Source: Kordia sp. (GTDB lineage Bacteria; Bacteroidota; Bacteroidia; Flavobacteriales; Flavobacteriaceae). From it: a stretch of DNA of 37,197 nucleotides. Location of the stretch: assembly GCF_022447245.1 (NCBI RefSeq), contig NZ_JAKVBC010000044.1, positions 1-37,197 of the forward strand. Direction: 5' to 3'. The number at the start of each line of letters is the position of its first letter. Position 1 is the first letter of the stretch. The position numbers and the translations under genes are program-made. Below the pieces are notes generated by a model that had not been told where the DNA came from, ran no database searches, and was given only the letters and a program-made list of their open reading frames with translations. Below are positions 7,847-17,281 of the stretch, piece after piece.

Positions 7847-8599
7847 CTAATTTTTCTCTAAAATCTCAATGCGTGTTTTAATAGTACCTGTTTCTTCCAG
7901 TCGAATAATCTTAAATAATAGTCGAATCAAAAATCCTGGGTCAACAACAATATTGGCTTTTTTGGTCACTTTTTTATCGCGTTCCTGAATTAATTGTGAC
8001 CAATCAGTTTCTGGAGAATTTGCTAATAATGTAGCATATTCCCATGCGCCATCCCGGGCGAGTTTCATGCTAAAATCAGTCAAAATCAAGCTAAACTTTT
8101 CGGTTTTCTTTATAATTTTAGCTAAAAATCTCCAAATTAGCGATAATTCGAGTTGAACATCATGAACCAATTCACTTAAAATTTCATTGATCTTATTGAA
8201 GTCGTCGTGTAGATTTTCTATGTTTTTTCCTTTCATCACTTCCGCAGCAGCAATTCCTAAATCCAGATTAATATGTGCGTTCATTCCTAAAAGCAAATGT
8301 TGTAACACAATCAGCCAATAACTATCTGCTTTGTCAAAAGCAATTTGCCATGAAGTTGTCGGTTTTGCTCCGTTTTTAAACTCTGTATACGCTTGTAAAT
8401 AGCGATTTGCAAAAATTACATCCAATTTTTCCATGCGAGGGTTATCATCAAAAAAATCATTTTCAATTCCTGCCTTAACTTTACAGGTTACTTTGTGGTA
8501 CAATGCCGCGAAATATCCCATCGTACTTGGAATTAGTTTATTCTCCTCAATGATTTGATCTAAGAATGAAATGACTTCATCAATTGTAGTTGCTTGCAT
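7847..8599 (-). CDS. DUF5995 family protein
   Basis: The 250-residue, mostly helical protein has no signal peptide. Its opening (MQATTIDEVISFLDQII), the GYFAALYHKVTCKVKAGI and PRMEKLDVIFANRYL blocks, and the strongly conserved LQHLLLGMNAHINLDLGIAAAE segment match what I recall of DUF5995, a family of unknown function. The conserved His and Asn residues (LQHLLLGMNAHIN) look like a binding or catalytic site, which is inference. It is a single gene, convergent with the unknown gene after gldC, and starts at an ATG. I see no TAnnTTTG box just upstream. Confidence 0.85.
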   Translation of the reverse strand: MQATTIDEVISFLDQIIEENKLIPSTMGYFAALYHKVTCKVKAGIENDFFDDNPRMEKLDVIFANRYLQAYTEFKNGAKPTTSWQIAFDKADSYWLIVLQHLLLGMNAHINLDLGIAAAEVMKGKNIENLHDDFNKINEILSELVHDVQLELSLIWRFLAKIIKKTEKFSLILTDFSMKLARDGAWEYATLLANSPETDWSQLIQERDKKVTKKANIVVDPGFLIRLLFKIIRLEETGTIKTRIEILEKN

Positions 8600-8745
8600 G
8601 GTTGGTGTTTTTAGCCTCTTAAAAGTATAAAAAATGGTTTAGCTTGAAAAGGAAGTGTTATTTTTTCGACAAATAGAATAAAAGTATTATGAGTGGCTTT
8701 AGGTGTCAAATTAATGTCAAATACCCAAAATCTATTACCTAAATA

Positions 8746-9123
8746 ATGCAAAAAATAATCTTCACATATAATGCGCGATCAGGGAAACTAAATAGTTTGC
8801 TCGATGTTGCGCATAAATTAATTAGCCCCAAAACGTATCAATGTAAATTGTGTACCATAACACATGATACATTCAAAGAAAACGCACTTTGGAAACAATT
8901 TAGAAAAAACACATCACTTCCGTTAGTATTTTTGCATAGTGACGAATTTGAAAAGCAATACAAAAATATAGAAACAAAATATCCAGTAATATTTCTACAA
9001 GAAGGAGAAAAATTAACAGAATGGATTTCGAGAAGTGAGATAGAAAAAATTGAAACTACTCAGGAGTTAATTAGTTTGATAAAATCAAAATCAAAAACTA
9101 TCAATTTTTCAAATCTTGATTGA
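8746..9123 (+). CDS. Small conserved protein with CxxC motif
   Basis: The 125-residue cytoplasmic protein starts [21 protein letters not shown] and has [13 protein letters not shown] (C33, C36) and [10 protein letters not shown] recall a family of unknown function with the same TYxCxLC and HxDEF blocks in many bacteria, but no activity can be assigned. The paired cysteines could bind metal or act in redox. The gene stands alone on the plus strand, and its last 23 bases overlap the 3' end of the convergent engB gene, so the two transcripts would be antisense to each other there. Confidence 0.75.
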   Translation: MQKIIFTYNARSGKLNSLLDVAHKLISPKTYQCKLCTITHDTFKENALWKQFRKNTSLPLVFLHSDEFEKQYKNIETKYPVIFLQEGEKLTEWISRSEIEKIETTQELISLIKSKSKTINFSNLD

Positions 9124-9706
9124 TTTGCCCAATGAAATTTAATACTTCATCACGACCAATAGCTTTTGAAGAAGAAGTCACAAAATACTGCGGCATTTCT
9201 TCCCAAACATCTTCTAATAATTTAGCTTTGTAATTTTCAACGTGCTTATCAATCTGTGAAGGACGTAATTTATCAGCTTTTGTGAAAATAATGCAAAAAG
9301 GAATCTGATTTTCGCCCAGCCATTGCATAAATTCTAAATCTACCTTTTGCGGTTCGTGACGAATATCTACAAGGACAAATCCGCAAACCAATTGTCTGCG
9401 TTTTCTAAAATATTCGGTAATAAACTTTTGAAAAACTTTTTTAGCGCTCTTAGAAACACGCGCATATCCATATCCGGGTAAATCCACTAAAAACCATTCG
9501 TTATTAATCTTAAAATGATTAATTAACTGCGTTTTCCCTGGTCTTCCAGAAGTTTTAGCTAGGCTCTTTCGCTGTGTCAACATATTGATTAATGAAGACT
9601 TTCCAACGTTAGAGCGTCCAATAAAAGCATATTCAGGAATTGGATTCTTCGGACATTTTGCAACGTCTGAATTACTCATCACAAATTCGGCAGATTTGAT
9701 CTTCAT
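9101..9706 (-). CDS. engB: Ribosome biogenesis GTPase EngB (YsxC/YihA)
   Basis: EngB is a small GTPase needed for late assembly of the large ribosomal subunit. In 201 residues it shows all G motifs: G1 GRSNVGKSS (30-38), G2 GRPGKTQ (54-60), G3 DLPGYG (75-80), G4 TKADK (142-146) and G5 TSSSKA (177-182). Length is normal. It starts two bases after the stop of the upstream hydrolase gene, so the pair is an operon. Its 3' end overlaps the convergent CxxC protein gene by 23 bases. Confidence 0.96.
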   Translation of the reverse strand: MKIKSAEFVMSNSDVAKCPKNPIPEYAFIGRSNVGKSSLINMLTQRKSLAKTSGRPGKTQLINHFKINNEWFLVDLPGYGYARVSKSAKKVFQKFITEYFRKRRQLVCGFVLVDIRHEPQKVDLEFMQWLGENQIPFCIIFTKADKLRPSQIDKHVENYKAKLLEDVWEEMPQYFVTSSSKAIGRDEVLNFIGQINQDLKN

Positions 9707-9708
9707 GA

Positions 9709-10473
9709 CTAAAAATTACGTTTGGTCAGCCAATCTTGCAAACACTCATTAAATTCTTGTGGATGTTCCATCATAGGAGCATGCCCACATTTATCAATCC
9801 AGTACAAGTCAGAATCAGGAAGTAGCTCATGAAACTCCTCAGCAACATTAGGCGGCGTAACAATGTCATTTTTTCCCCAAATAATTCCTGTCGGAATGTT
9901 CATTTTAGGCAAATCTTTCCCCATATTATGGCGAATAGCACTCTTAGCAATTGCTAACGTTTTAATAAGTTTACTTCTATTATTTACGGTCGCAAAAACT
10001 TCATCTACAATCTCTTTCGTAGCAACGGCAGGATCGTAAAAAACATCTTCACTCTTCTTTTTAATAAACTCATAATCGCCACGTTTTGGATATCCATCAC
10101 CCATAGCGCTTTCGTATAATCCAGAACTTCCAGTAATGACTAAACCTTTCACTAATTCAGGGTACAACTTTGTAGTTAGCAATCCGATGTGTCCGCCAAG
10201 AGAATTTCCAAGCAAAATAGCTTTGTCGAGTTTCTTGTGGAGTGTAAATTCTTTGACATACTTCGCAAAATTCTTTACGGTTGTCTTAAGAAGTGGCATT
10301 GTGTAAATAGGCAACTCAGGAATTAAAATCTTATATCCCTTTGTTGAAAAATTTTCGGTAACGGCTTCAAAGTTACTCAAACCGCCCATTAAGCCATGCA
10401 AAATAACGATAGGTGTTCCTTCTCCTAATTCGAGATAATTGAATTTCCCTTCCCTTTTAAAGCTTTCTTTCAT
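9709..10473 (-). CDS. Alpha/beta hydrolase
   Basis: The 254-residue protein has the alpha/beta hydrolase fold without a signal peptide. Visible are the oxyanion-region HGLMGG (26-31), the nucleophile elbow GNSLGG with Ser91, the acid in [10 protein letters not shown] (Asp203) and the histidine in [10 protein letters not shown] (His231), a complete catalytic triad. The substrate cannot be told from sequence; an ester or similar bond is likely. It is the first gene of a two-gene operon with engB and diverges from the dcw cluster. A TATATTTG box on the minus strand lies about 30 bases before the ATG. Confidence 0.92.
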   Translation of the reverse strand: MKESFKREGKFNYLELGEGTPIVILHGLMGGLSNFEAVTENFSTKGYKILIPELPIYTMPLLKTTVKNFAKYVKEFTLHKKLDKAILLGNSLGGHIGLLTTKLYPELVKGLVITGSSGLYESAMGDGYPKRGDYEFIKKKSEDVFYDPAVATKEIVDEVFATVNNRSKLIKTLAIAKSAIRHNMGKDLPKMNIPTGIIWGKNDIVTPPNVAEEFHELLPDSDLYWIDKCGHAPMMEHPQEFNECLQDWLTKRNF

Positions 10474-10501
10474 TAATGGCTATCAGTTTTTTAACAAGAG
10501 A

Positions 10502-10509
10502 CAAATATA
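10502..10509 (-). promoter_or_regulatory. Candidate promoter -7 element for hydrolase-engB
   Basis: On the minus strand this reads TATATTTG, fitting TAnnTTTG, 29 bases before the hydrolase ATG. The same octamer is used on the other strand for mraZ. No clear -33 TTG is visible. Confidence 0.4.
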
Positions 10510-10679
10510 GGCATTTCGAAATTATTAAAATGCTTTTTTTTTAATGTCTCAAAAATTAACAAAACATAACGAAAATATTCTAAAAATTGATAGTTCTATT
10601 CTGAAATACCTACTTTCAACAAATTGATTTAAAGCGTAATTACAGGCTTTTTGGAGAAAAAATAGAAAAACTTATCAAC

Positions 10680-10712
10680 AAAGTGGTAAAATGTGGTAAA
10701 ATGTGGTAAATT
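10680..10712 (+). promoter_or_regulatory. Candidate MraZ operator: three GTGG repeats at 10-bp spacing
   Basis: The decamer unit (A)TGTGGTAAA is repeated in tandem, placing GTGG at 10683, 10693 and 10703, exactly one helical turn apart. MraZ proteins are known to bind direct repeats with GTGG or TGGG cores, about 10 bp apart, in front of their own gene and to repress the dcw operon. The repeats end just before the TATATTTG promoter element and cover the place of its -33 region, which fits autorepression by blocking RNA polymerase. Confidence 0.75.
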
Positions 10713-10718
10713 TTTCAA

Positions 10719-10726
10719 TATATTTG
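10719..10726 (+). promoter_or_regulatory. Candidate mraZ/dcw promoter -7 element
   Basis: TATATTTG matches TAnnTTTG and lies 30 bases before the GTG at 10757, leaving a leader of about 25 bases. This is the same geometry as at dnaG and at the hydrolase gene. The upstream half of the promoter lies in the three GTGG boxes. Confidence 0.5.
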
Positions 10727-10756
10727 AATCTTATAATAGGTACACCATATTCTCAA

Positions 10757-11224
10757 GTGATTAATTTGATTGGAACATACGAATGTAAAGTTGACGCCAA
10801 AGGGCGAATGCTTGTTCCTGCTGATTTAAAAAAGCAGTTGTTACCTGTATTACAAGAAGGTTTCGTGATCAAAGAAGGTTTGTTTGGTTCATGTTTAGAA
10901 TTACATCCAATGAGTGAATGGAATTTGATGACGCAAAAGCTAAACAAACTAAACCGCTTTAAAAAGAAAAATGTGGATTTCATTCGAAGATTTAATAAAG
11001 GTGTTCGTATGGTGGAAATTGATGCGGCAGGAAGATTGCTGATTCCAAAGGACTTAGTGGTTTTTGCAGGAATCAAAAAAGAAATAGTGCTTTCTTCAGC
11101 TATTAATATCATTGAGATTTGGGATAAAAAACAATATGATGCTGCTACCGATGATGCAGATATTGATATCGGAGATTTGGCAGAAGAAGTAATGGGAAAT
11201 GACGATGGAGATGGAATATCATAA
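10757..11224 (+). CDS. mraZ: Transcriptional regulator MraZ
   Basis: MraZ is the first gene of the dcw cluster and represses its own operon. Two AbrB-like half-domains are visible, each with the DxxGR signature: DAKGRML near the start and DAAGRLL in the second half. I chose the GTG at 10757 (product MINLIGTYECKVDAKG, 155 residues). The frame is open further up to a GTG at 10703, but that codon lies inside the third operator box and upstream of the promoter -7 element, so it would not be transcribed from this promoter; the extra 18 residues also have no counterpart in the family as I know it. The 3' end overlaps the rsmH start. MraZ repression would set the level of all downstream division genes. 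Confidence 0.93.
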   Translation: MINLIGTYECKVDAKGRMLVPADLKKQLLPVLQEGFVIKEGLFGSCLELHPMSEWNLMTQKLNKLNRFKKKNVDFIRRFNKGVRMVEIDAAGRLLIPKDLVVFAGIKKEIVLSSAINIIEIWDKKQYDAATDDADIDIGDLAEEVMGNDDGDGIS

Positions 11225-12110
11225 TCCAGTATTACTAAAAGAAACGGTTGACGGACTCAACATCAAAGAAGATGGAGTGTATGTAGATGTGACTTTTGGT
11301 GGCGGTGGACATTCAAAAGAAATTTTGAACCGATTAGGAGAACATGGAAAACTATATGCATTCGATCAAGATCAAGATGCGCTTGACAATGCTATTGATG
11401 ATCCGCGATTTACGTTGATCAATCAAAATTTTAGACATCTTAAAAAGTTCTTGCGCTTTTACGGCGTACGAAAGGCAGATGGAATTCTAGGTGATTTTGG
11501 AGTTTCCTCACATCAGTTTGACAAAGCAGAAAGAGGATTCTCATTGCGCTTTGAAGCTGATTTGGATATGCGAATGAACCAAGAAGGAGAGATTTCTGCT
11601 TATCATGTAGTAAATGAATATGACGAAGAAGACTTGCGTTCGATTTTATCATTATATGGAGAGTTGCGAAATGCGAAAGCAATTGCAAGTCAGATTGTAT
11701 TGGAAAGGTCAGAAGCTCCAATTCGTACAACAGAAAATTTGCGTGTAGCATTGCAGCGATTTTTGCCAAAGCACAGAGAACATAAAATATTGGCGCAAAT
11801 CTATCAGGCAATTCGTATTGAAGTTAATCAGGAAATAGAAGTCTTAAAAGAATTTCTAATGCAAACGCAAGAAGTGTTAGAAGAAGGTGGGAGAATTAGC
11901 TTAATTAGCTACCATTCACTGGAAGATAGATTGGTAAAACGATATATCAGAAACGGACTCTTTGAAGGCGAACCTGAAAAAGATTTTTATGGAAGGGTAG
12001 AAGTGCCATTTAAAAAAGTAGGCAAATTGATCATTCCATCAAACGAAGAAATAAAAACAAACAACAGAGCACGTAGTGCAAAACTAAGAATAGCAGAACG
12101 GCTGAAGTAA
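11211..12110 (+). CDS. rsmH: 16S rRNA m4C1402 methyltransferase RsmH
   Basis: RsmH (MraW) methylates N4 of C1402 in the decoding centre of 16S rRNA using S-adenosylmethionine. The Rossmann-type SAM site shows as DVTFGGGGHS (residues about 26-35) and YAFDQDQDAL; the family blocks GDFGVSSHQFD, RGFSLRFEADLDMRMN and ISYHSLEDRLVKR are all present, and the C-terminus has the usual NNRARSAKLRIAE. Three in-frame ATGs lie at 11199, 11205 and 11211. I prefer 11211 because MEYHNPVLLKETVDG then aligns with the family N-terminus. The gene overlaps the mraZ end and shares its stop with the next start (TAATG). Confidence 0.96.
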   Translation: MEYHNPVLLKETVDGLNIKEDGVYVDVTFGGGGHSKEILNRLGEHGKLYAFDQDQDALDNAIDDPRFTLINQNFRHLKKFLRFYGVRKADGILGDFGVSSHQFDKAERGFSLRFEADLDMRMNQEGEISAYHVVNEYDEEDLRSILSLYGELRNAKAIASQIVLERSEAPIRTTENLRVALQRFLPKHREHKILAQIYQAIRIEVNQEIEVLKEFLMQTQEVLEEGGRISLISYHSLEDRLVKRYIRNGLFEGEPEKDFYGRVEVPFKKVGKLIIPSNEEIKTNNRARSAKLRIAERLK

Positions 12111-12430
12111 TGAAGAAGCAAAATATATATGACATTCTAAAAGGAAAGTTCCTTATAAAAGACGACGCCATCAAAAATTGGCGATTCATCGTTTTTGCTT
12201 CGTTCTTGGCTTTAATTATGATTGCTAGTTCGCATTGGGCAGATCAAAAAGTGCATCGAATCGCAAAACTAAATGATGAGGTGAAAGAGCTGAAAAGTGA
12301 ATTTGTAGATGCGAGGACAACATTACAGCAATTAAAGCTAGAATCGTATATCACCGAAAAAGTTGCCAATAGCGGATTGGCGCCATCAGAAAACCCGCCG
12401 AAAAAAATTAGAGTAAAGTCGCAACAATAA
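12110..12430 (+). CDS. ftsL: FtsL-like cell division protein
   Basis: A small bitopic membrane protein of 106 residues: a cytoplasmic N-terminus, one membrane segment at about 25-42 (rich in Ile, Ala and Phe), then a periplasmic coiled coil with heptad-like Leu, Val and Ile spacing (about 46-88). This architecture and its position between rsmH and ftsI are those of FtsL, the scaffold that joins FtsQ and activates FtsW-FtsI. Sequence identity to classical FtsL is too low to see by eye, so the call rests on architecture and context. The start ATG overlaps the rsmH stop (TAATG). Confidence 0.85.
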   Translation: MKKQNIYDILKGKFLIKDDAIKNWRFIVFASFLALIMIASSHWADQKVHRIAKLNDEVKELKSEFVDARTTLQQLKLESYITEKVANSGLAPSENPPKKIRVKSQQ

Positions 12431-12436
12431 TCATAA

Positions 12437-14443
12437 ATGCCAGTAACCGAAAAAAACATATTAAATCGTTTATATTTTGTCGCAGGAGGTATGTTTCTCT
12501 TCGCGATTGCGGTTGTGGTACAATTGATCAACGTGCAATTTGTAGAAGGTGACAAGTACAAAGCAATGGCTTTAGAAAGTACAGTGCGAAAAGCTGTGAT
12601 TGAGCCAAGTCGTGGAAATGTATATGCAGACGATGGAAGTTTGTTAGCGACTTCAGTGTCTAAATACGATATCTATTTTGATACAAAAACAGTAAACAAA
12701 ACTGTATTTACAGATAATGTAAAAGCTTTGTCAGATTCATTATCAAAACTATTAGGGAAGTCGTCTTTATATCATGAAAAAAGACTGACAGATGCTCGAA
12801 CAAACAAAGCACAATTCTTACCAATTGCCAAAAATCTTAGTTATTCAGAATATATCCGTATCAAACAATTTCCAATCTTCAAACGCGGTGCTTACAAAGG
12901 AGGATTCATCGATAAAGTAAAAACAGTTCGCGAACATCCTATCGGGAATATTGCAAGAAGAACGGTAGGATATGAATTAAAAGATGAAAAAGGGCACTAT
13001 ACAAAAGTTGGTTTAGAAGGTGCTTTCGGAAAATACTTACGTGGAAAAGAAGGAAGTCGTATCGAACAAAAAATCGCAAAAGGACAATGGAAACCTGTTT
13101 CTAACGATAATGATTTAGAGCCACAAGACGGTTTTGATATAATATCAACGGTAAATGTAAATATTCAAGACATTGCGCATCATGCGTTGTTGGAGCAATT
13201 AGAAAAATATAAAGCGGATCACGGTTGCGTGGTGGTGATGGAAGTGGCAACAGGAGAAATAAAGGCGATTTCAAATCTAGGAAGAAACAGCAAAGGGAAG
13301 TATTCTGAACGACTCAATTATGCAGTTGGTGAACGACATGAGCCAGGTTCTACATTTAAGTTAATGTCTATGGTAGCGGCCTTGGAAGATAGAGTGATCG
13401 ATAGTGATCATTTGGTAAACACAGGAAATGGACGTTTGACTTTTTATGGGGAAACTGTGGAAGATTCCAACAGACGCGGTTATGGAACTATTACTGCATC
13501 CAAAGCATTTGAAGTGTCTTCGAATGTGGGAATAGTAAAAATTATCGATGATTTCTACGGAAAAAATCCAAGAAAATTTGTGGACAGACTCTATAATATG
13601 AATCTGCACGAAACGCTCGATTTGCCAATTCTAGGTGAAGGGAGACCAATTGTGCCACATCCAAATGATAAAACTTGGAGTGGAATTTCATTGCAATGGA
13701 TGGCGTATGGTTACGGAGTAGAGCTAACACCATTACAAATACTCGCTTTTTACAACGCAATTGCAAACAATGGTGAATTAGTGCGTCCGCGATTTGTAAA
13801 AGCAGTTCGTGAAAATTGGTACACAAGTGAACAAAAATTTGAAAAAGAAGTCATTAATCCATCAATCTGTTCAGAAGAAACAGTAGCAAAAGTTAAAAAG
13901 ATGATGCTAAATGTGGTGGAGAAAAAGCATGGGACAGGAAATGGATTGTACTCTCCAGATTTTTCAATGGCAGGAAAAACGGGGACTTGTCAAAAGAATT
14001 ACGGAGGAAAAAGAAGTGAGGTAAAATATATTTCAAGTTTCGCAGGATTCTTTCCTGTAAAAGAGCCGAAATACTCGTGCATTGTAGTTATTCATGAGCC
14101 AGTCCAAGAAATTGGATACTATGGCGCAGATGTATCTGGACCAGTATTCAAAAAAATTGCACATAAAATATACAGAGATACGCCAATATTTGATCAAGTA
14201 GAAAATATTGAAAAGGTGAATGATGTCGTAGAGCAAAGCTATAAGTCGTATCAGGATAAATCAATAAAATATAAAACAATTGTTCCAAATGTTGTGGGGA
14301 TGCCAGCCATGGATGCTATTCCACTATTAGAAAACTTAGGATTGCGGGTAGAAATCAATGGAAGTGGAAAGGTGAGGAAGCAATCATTAGAAGCGGGAAA
14401 AAAAATAGGAACAGAAAAACGAATTGTACTAGAACTATCGTGA
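12437..14443 (+). CDS. ftsI: Septal peptidoglycan transpeptidase FtsI (PBP3 type)
   Basis: FtsI cross-links new peptidoglycan at the septum together with FtsW. The 668 residues contain an N-terminal membrane anchor (about 11-33), a dimerisation/pedestal domain (about 50-230), the transpeptidase domain with SxxK at Ser305-Lys308 (GSTFK), SxN at 361-363 (SSN) and KTG at 514-516 (AGKTGT), and a single C-terminal PASTA domain (about 610-668, PNVVGMPAMDAIPLLENLGL). The PASTA domain is absent in E. coli FtsI but common in Bacteroidetes and Gram-positives. It follows the ftsL-like gene by six bases, and its stop overlaps the murE GTG by four bases. Confidence 0.96.
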   Translation: MPVTEKNILNRLYFVAGGMFLFAIAVVVQLINVQFVEGDKYKAMALESTVRKAVIEPSRGNVYADDGSLLATSVSKYDIYFDTKTVNKTVFTDNVKALSDSLSKLLGKSSLYHEKRLTDARTNKAQFLPIAKNLSYSEYIRIKQFPIFKRGAYKGGFIDKVKTVREHPIGNIARRTVGYELKDEKGHYTKVGLEGAFGKYLRGKEGSRIEQKIAKGQWKPVSNDNDLEPQDGFDIISTVNVNIQDIAHHALLEQLEKYKADHGCVVVMEVATGEIKAISNLGRNSKGKYSERLNYAVGERHEPGSTFKLMSMVAALEDRVIDSDHLVNTGNGRLTFYGETVEDSNRRGYGTITASKAFEVSSNVGIVKIIDDFYGKNPRKFVDRLYNMNLHETLDLPILGEGRPIVPHPNDKTWSGISLQWMAYGYGVELTPLQILAFYNAIANNGELVRPRFVKAVRENWYTSEQKFEKEVINPSICSEETVAKVKKMMLNVVEKKHGTGNGLYSPDFSMAGKTGTCQKNYGGKRSEVKYISSFAGFFPVKEPKYSCIVVIHEPVQEIGYYGADVSGPVFKKIAHKIYRDTPIFDQVENIEKVNDVVEQSYKSYQDKSIKYKTIVPNVVGMPAMDAIPLLENLGLRVEINGSGKVRKQSLEAGKKIGTEKRIVLELS

Positions 14444-15903
14444 AAATACTAAAAGACATATTATATAAGGTGCATATCGAAGCAGTGACTGGTGATACAA
14501 ATATTTCTGTGCGTGAATTGGTCTTTGATTCACGAAAAGTGCAAACGAATGACGTGTTTATCGCAATTAGAGGATATGAGGTAGATGGACATAGTTATAT
14601 CAGTGCTGCAATAAAACTAGGAGCTGTCGCTATTATTTGTGATGAAATCCCAGAAAAAATAGTCAATGGAGTAACCTATATTCAAGTAGATAATGGAAGT
14701 AGTGCATTGGCAATTATGGCTTCGAATTTTTATGGAAATCCTTCTGAAAACCTAAAGCTAATTGGTGTTACAGGAACCAACGGAAAAACGACTGTTGCTA
14801 CCTTATTATATCAGCTCTTTAAAAAAGCAGGATACAAAGTCGGATTATTATCTACGGTAAAAATCTTAGTAGATGATACGGAGTACAAAACAACACATAC
14901 AACTCCGGATTCATTGACCATTAATAGGTATTTAGAAAAAATGAATCATGAAGGTGTCGAATATTGTTTTATGGAAGTTTCTTCACATGGAATTCATCAA
15001 AAAAGAACGGCTGGTTTAGTATTTCAAGGTGGAATCTTTACGAATTTATCACACGATCATTTAGATTATCACGATACGTTTGCTGAATACAGAGATGTCA
15101 AAAAGAAATTCTTTGATGAATTGCCAAAAGAAGCGTTCTGTCTAGTCAATATTGATGATAAAAACGGCTTGATTATGATGCAAAATACGAAAGCCAAAAA
15201 ATACACCTATGCACTAAAAACCTATGCAGATTATCGTGCGCAAATCTTGGAAAATAGATTGGCAGGATTGCTTTTAAAAATAAATGACAACGAAGTTTGG
15301 ACAAAGCTTATAGGAAGTTTCAACGCGTACAATCTATTATCTATTTACGCTACAGCAGAATTGTTAGGCTTAGAAGAAATTGAAATCTTACGATTAATCA
15401 GTGAACTCGAAAGTGTAAGCGGGCGCTTTGAATATTTCATTACAAAAAATAAAATAACAGCAATTGTTGACTATGCACATACGCCAGATGCTTTAAAAAA
15501 TGTGCTGCAAACGATTAACAACATACGTACAGGAAACGAACAACTCATTACAGTTGTTGGTTGTGGAGGAGATAGAGATGTGACGAAACGTCCGAAAATG
15601 GGGAATATTGCATCTACTTTAAGTACAAAAGCCATCTTTACTTCAGACAATCCGCGAAGTGAAGATCCATTAACTATTATTGAAGCTATCGAAAAAGGTG
15701 TTGAGCCGCAAAACTATAAAAAAACACTTTCGATTACAGATCGTAAGCAAGCCATAAAAACGGCCTGTCAAATGGCGAATGAAAATGATATCATTCTCAT
15801 TGCAGGAAAAGGACATGAAACCTATCAAGAAATCAACGGAAAACGAACTGATTTTGACGATTACAAAATAGCAAAAGAAATACTCGATAATCTCAACGAA
15901 TAA
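14440..15903 (+). CDS. murE: UDP-MurNAc-L-Ala-D-Glu:meso-DAP ligase MurE
   Basis: MurE adds the third residue of the peptidoglycan stem peptide in the cytoplasm using ATP. The 487-residue protein has the N-terminal substrate domain (FDSRKVQTNDVFIAIRGYEVDG), the Mur ATP loop GVTGTNGKTT (109-118), and the C-terminal domain with the DNPR motif at 403-406, which in this family marks meso-diaminopimelate rather than lysine as substrate. The wall is thus predicted to be of the A1-gamma, DAP type. It starts at a GTG inside the GTGA overlap with ftsI, so it is translationally coupled. Confidence 0.96.
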   Translation: MKILKDILYKVHIEAVTGDTNISVRELVFDSRKVQTNDVFIAIRGYEVDGHSYISAAIKLGAVAIICDEIPEKIVNGVTYIQVDNGSSALAIMASNFYGNPSENLKLIGVTGTNGKTTVATLLYQLFKKAGYKVGLLSTVKILVDDTEYKTTHTTPDSLTINRYLEKMNHEGVEYCFMEVSSHGIHQKRTAGLVFQGGIFTNLSHDHLDYHDTFAEYRDVKKKFFDELPKEAFCLVNIDDKNGLIMMQNTKAKKYTYALKTYADYRAQILENRLAGLLLKINDNEVWTKLIGSFNAYNLLSIYATAELLGLEEIEILRLISELESVSGRFEYFITKNKITAIVDYAHTPDALKNVLQTINNIRTGNEQLITVVGCGGDRDVTKRPKMGNIASTLSTKAIFTSDNPRSEDPLTIIEAIEKGVEPQNYKKTLSITDRKQAIKTACQMANENDIILIAGKGHETYQEINGKRTDFDDYKIAKEILDNLNE

Positions 15904-15934
15904 ACAACAATAAAAAGCCTCAACAACAAAGAAT

Positions 15935-17170
15935 ATGTTATACTATCTATTTGAATATCTCGAACAGCAATACCAGTTTCCAGGTGCGTCCTTATTTGGA
16001 TACCTGAGTTTCAGGGCAGCAATGGCAGTGATTCTTTCGTTGTTAATTTCCATGATTTTTGGAAAGAAAATTATCAATTACTTGCGCTCCAAACAAATTG
16101 GAGAAACGGTGCGCGATTTAGGATTAGCTGGGCAAAAAGAAAAAGCAGGAACGCCAACCATGGGAGGAATCATTATCATCTTGGCAACTTTGGTTCCTGT
16201 GCTGCTTTTTGCAAAACTAGAAAACATTTACATCATTCTATTGATAGTAACCACGATTTGGATGGGAATTATTGGTTTTATAGATGATTACATCAAGAAA
16301 TTTAAAAACGACAAAAAAGGCCTCAAAGGAAAATTCAAAATATTAGGACAGTTAGGATTGGGAATCATCGTTGGAGCAACGCTATTCTTTCATAATGATG
16401 TTACTATTCGTGAAGAATTACCAGCAAATCAACAACAGGAAATTGTGATGAATAACAATGTTCCTACAAAGAAATTTGGTGAAGAAGTACGCTCTATGAA
16501 AACGACCATTCCTTTTGTAAAAGATAATGAAATCGACTATGCAAAATTGGTGACTTGGATCAATCCAGACTATGCAAAATATGCTTGGTTGGTATTCATT
16601 CCAATTGTCATATTTATCATCATGGCGGTTTCTAATGGAGCAAATCTCACAGATGGAATTGACGGACTAGCCGCTGGAACTTCCGTCATAATTGTGCTCA
16701 CCTTAGGAATATTTGCATGGATATCTGGAAATCTAATTTTCTCAGAGTATCTTAATGTTATGTATATCCCAAGAGCAGGAGAAATTACCATATACATTGC
16801 TGCATTTGTAGGAGCATTGATCGGATTTTTATGGTACAACACCTATCCAGCACAAGTATTTATGGGTGATACAGGAAGTTTAACCATTGGAGGAATTATT
16901 GCGGTAATCGCAATTGCAATCCGTAAAGAATGGCTCATTCCAATTTTGTGTGGAATCTTCTTGGCTGAAAACTTATCGGTTGTCATGCAGGTGAGTTATT
17001 TCAAATACACCAAAAAGAAATTTGGAGAAGGAAGAAGAATATTCAAAATGTCGCCTTTGCATCATCACTATCAAAAACTAGGATATCACGAAAGTAAAAT
17101 TGTAACCAGATTCTGGATCATCGGAATCTTGCTAGCAATTCTAACGATTGTAACCTTAAAAGTGAGGTAA
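15935..17170 (+). CDS. mraY: Phospho-MurNAc-pentapeptide transferase MraY
   Basis: MraY transfers phospho-MurNAc-pentapeptide to undecaprenyl phosphate, making lipid I. The 411-residue integral membrane protein has the family motifs PTMGG (74-78), the catalytic FIDDY (D117, D118), NLTDGIDG (237-244), FMGDTG (309-314) and the SPLHHHYQ loop near the end. Between two membrane segments it carries an extra polar stretch of about 65 residues (about 152-217) that is missing in E. coli MraY (360 residues) and explains the greater length; I recall it in other Bacteroidetes. It starts 31 bases after murE. Confidence 0.96.
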   Translation: MLYYLFEYLEQQYQFPGASLFGYLSFRAAMAVILSLLISMIFGKKIINYLRSKQIGETVRDLGLAGQKEKAGTPTMGGIIIILATLVPVLLFAKLENIYIILLIVTTIWMGIIGFIDDYIKKFKNDKKGLKGKFKILGQLGLGIIVGATLFFHNDVTIREELPANQQQEIVMNNNVPTKKFGEEVRSMKTTIPFVKDNEIDYAKLVTWINPDYAKYAWLVFIPIVIFIIMAVSNGANLTDGIDGLAAGTSVIIVLTLGIFAWISGNLIFSEYLNVMYIPRAGEITIYIAAFVGALIGFLWYNTYPAQVFMGDTGSLTIGGIIAVIAIAIRKEWLIPILCGIFLAENLSVVMQVSYFKYTKKKFGEGRRIFKMSPLHHHYQKLGYHESKIVTRFWIIGILLAILTIVTLKVR

Positions 17171-17281
17171 TATTTGAAGCTAAGAGTGAGGAGTTAACAA
17201 ATCAACACTTCGAGAAGCTCAGTGTAAACAAAAAATAAAAAGCTAATAGTTAACAGCTAGCAGCTAATAAAAAAACAAGTA
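17171..17281. repeat. Repeat-like intergenic DNA between mraY and murD
   Basis: The spacer contains ACACT (17205-17209) and AGTGT (17221-17225) flanking GAG-AAG-CTC, an imperfect hairpin built on CTTCGAGAAGCTCAGTG, a sequence type I know as widely dispersed in Bacteroidetes genomes. It is followed by AGCTAATAG, AACAGCTAG and CAGCTAATAA, a run of AGCTA-based near-repeats (17241-17270). Similar AGCTA and AAGCAAAT words recur upstream of murG. It looks like a dispersed intergenic repeat, not a gene. Confidence 0.45.

Noticed and set aside
10680-10712. Tandem GTGG decamers as a CRISPR or simple-sequence repeat
   Set aside because: The unit is only ten bases, without spacers, and its position before mraZ fits an operator far better.
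11440-11811. 123-codon minus-strand frame inside rsmH
   Set aside because: It is antisense to strongly conserved rsmH codons with no coding signature of its own.
12110-12430. Methyltransferase label for the 106-residue protein after rsmH
   Set aside because: It has no SAM-binding motif; one membrane segment plus a coiled coil indicates an FtsL-like protein.
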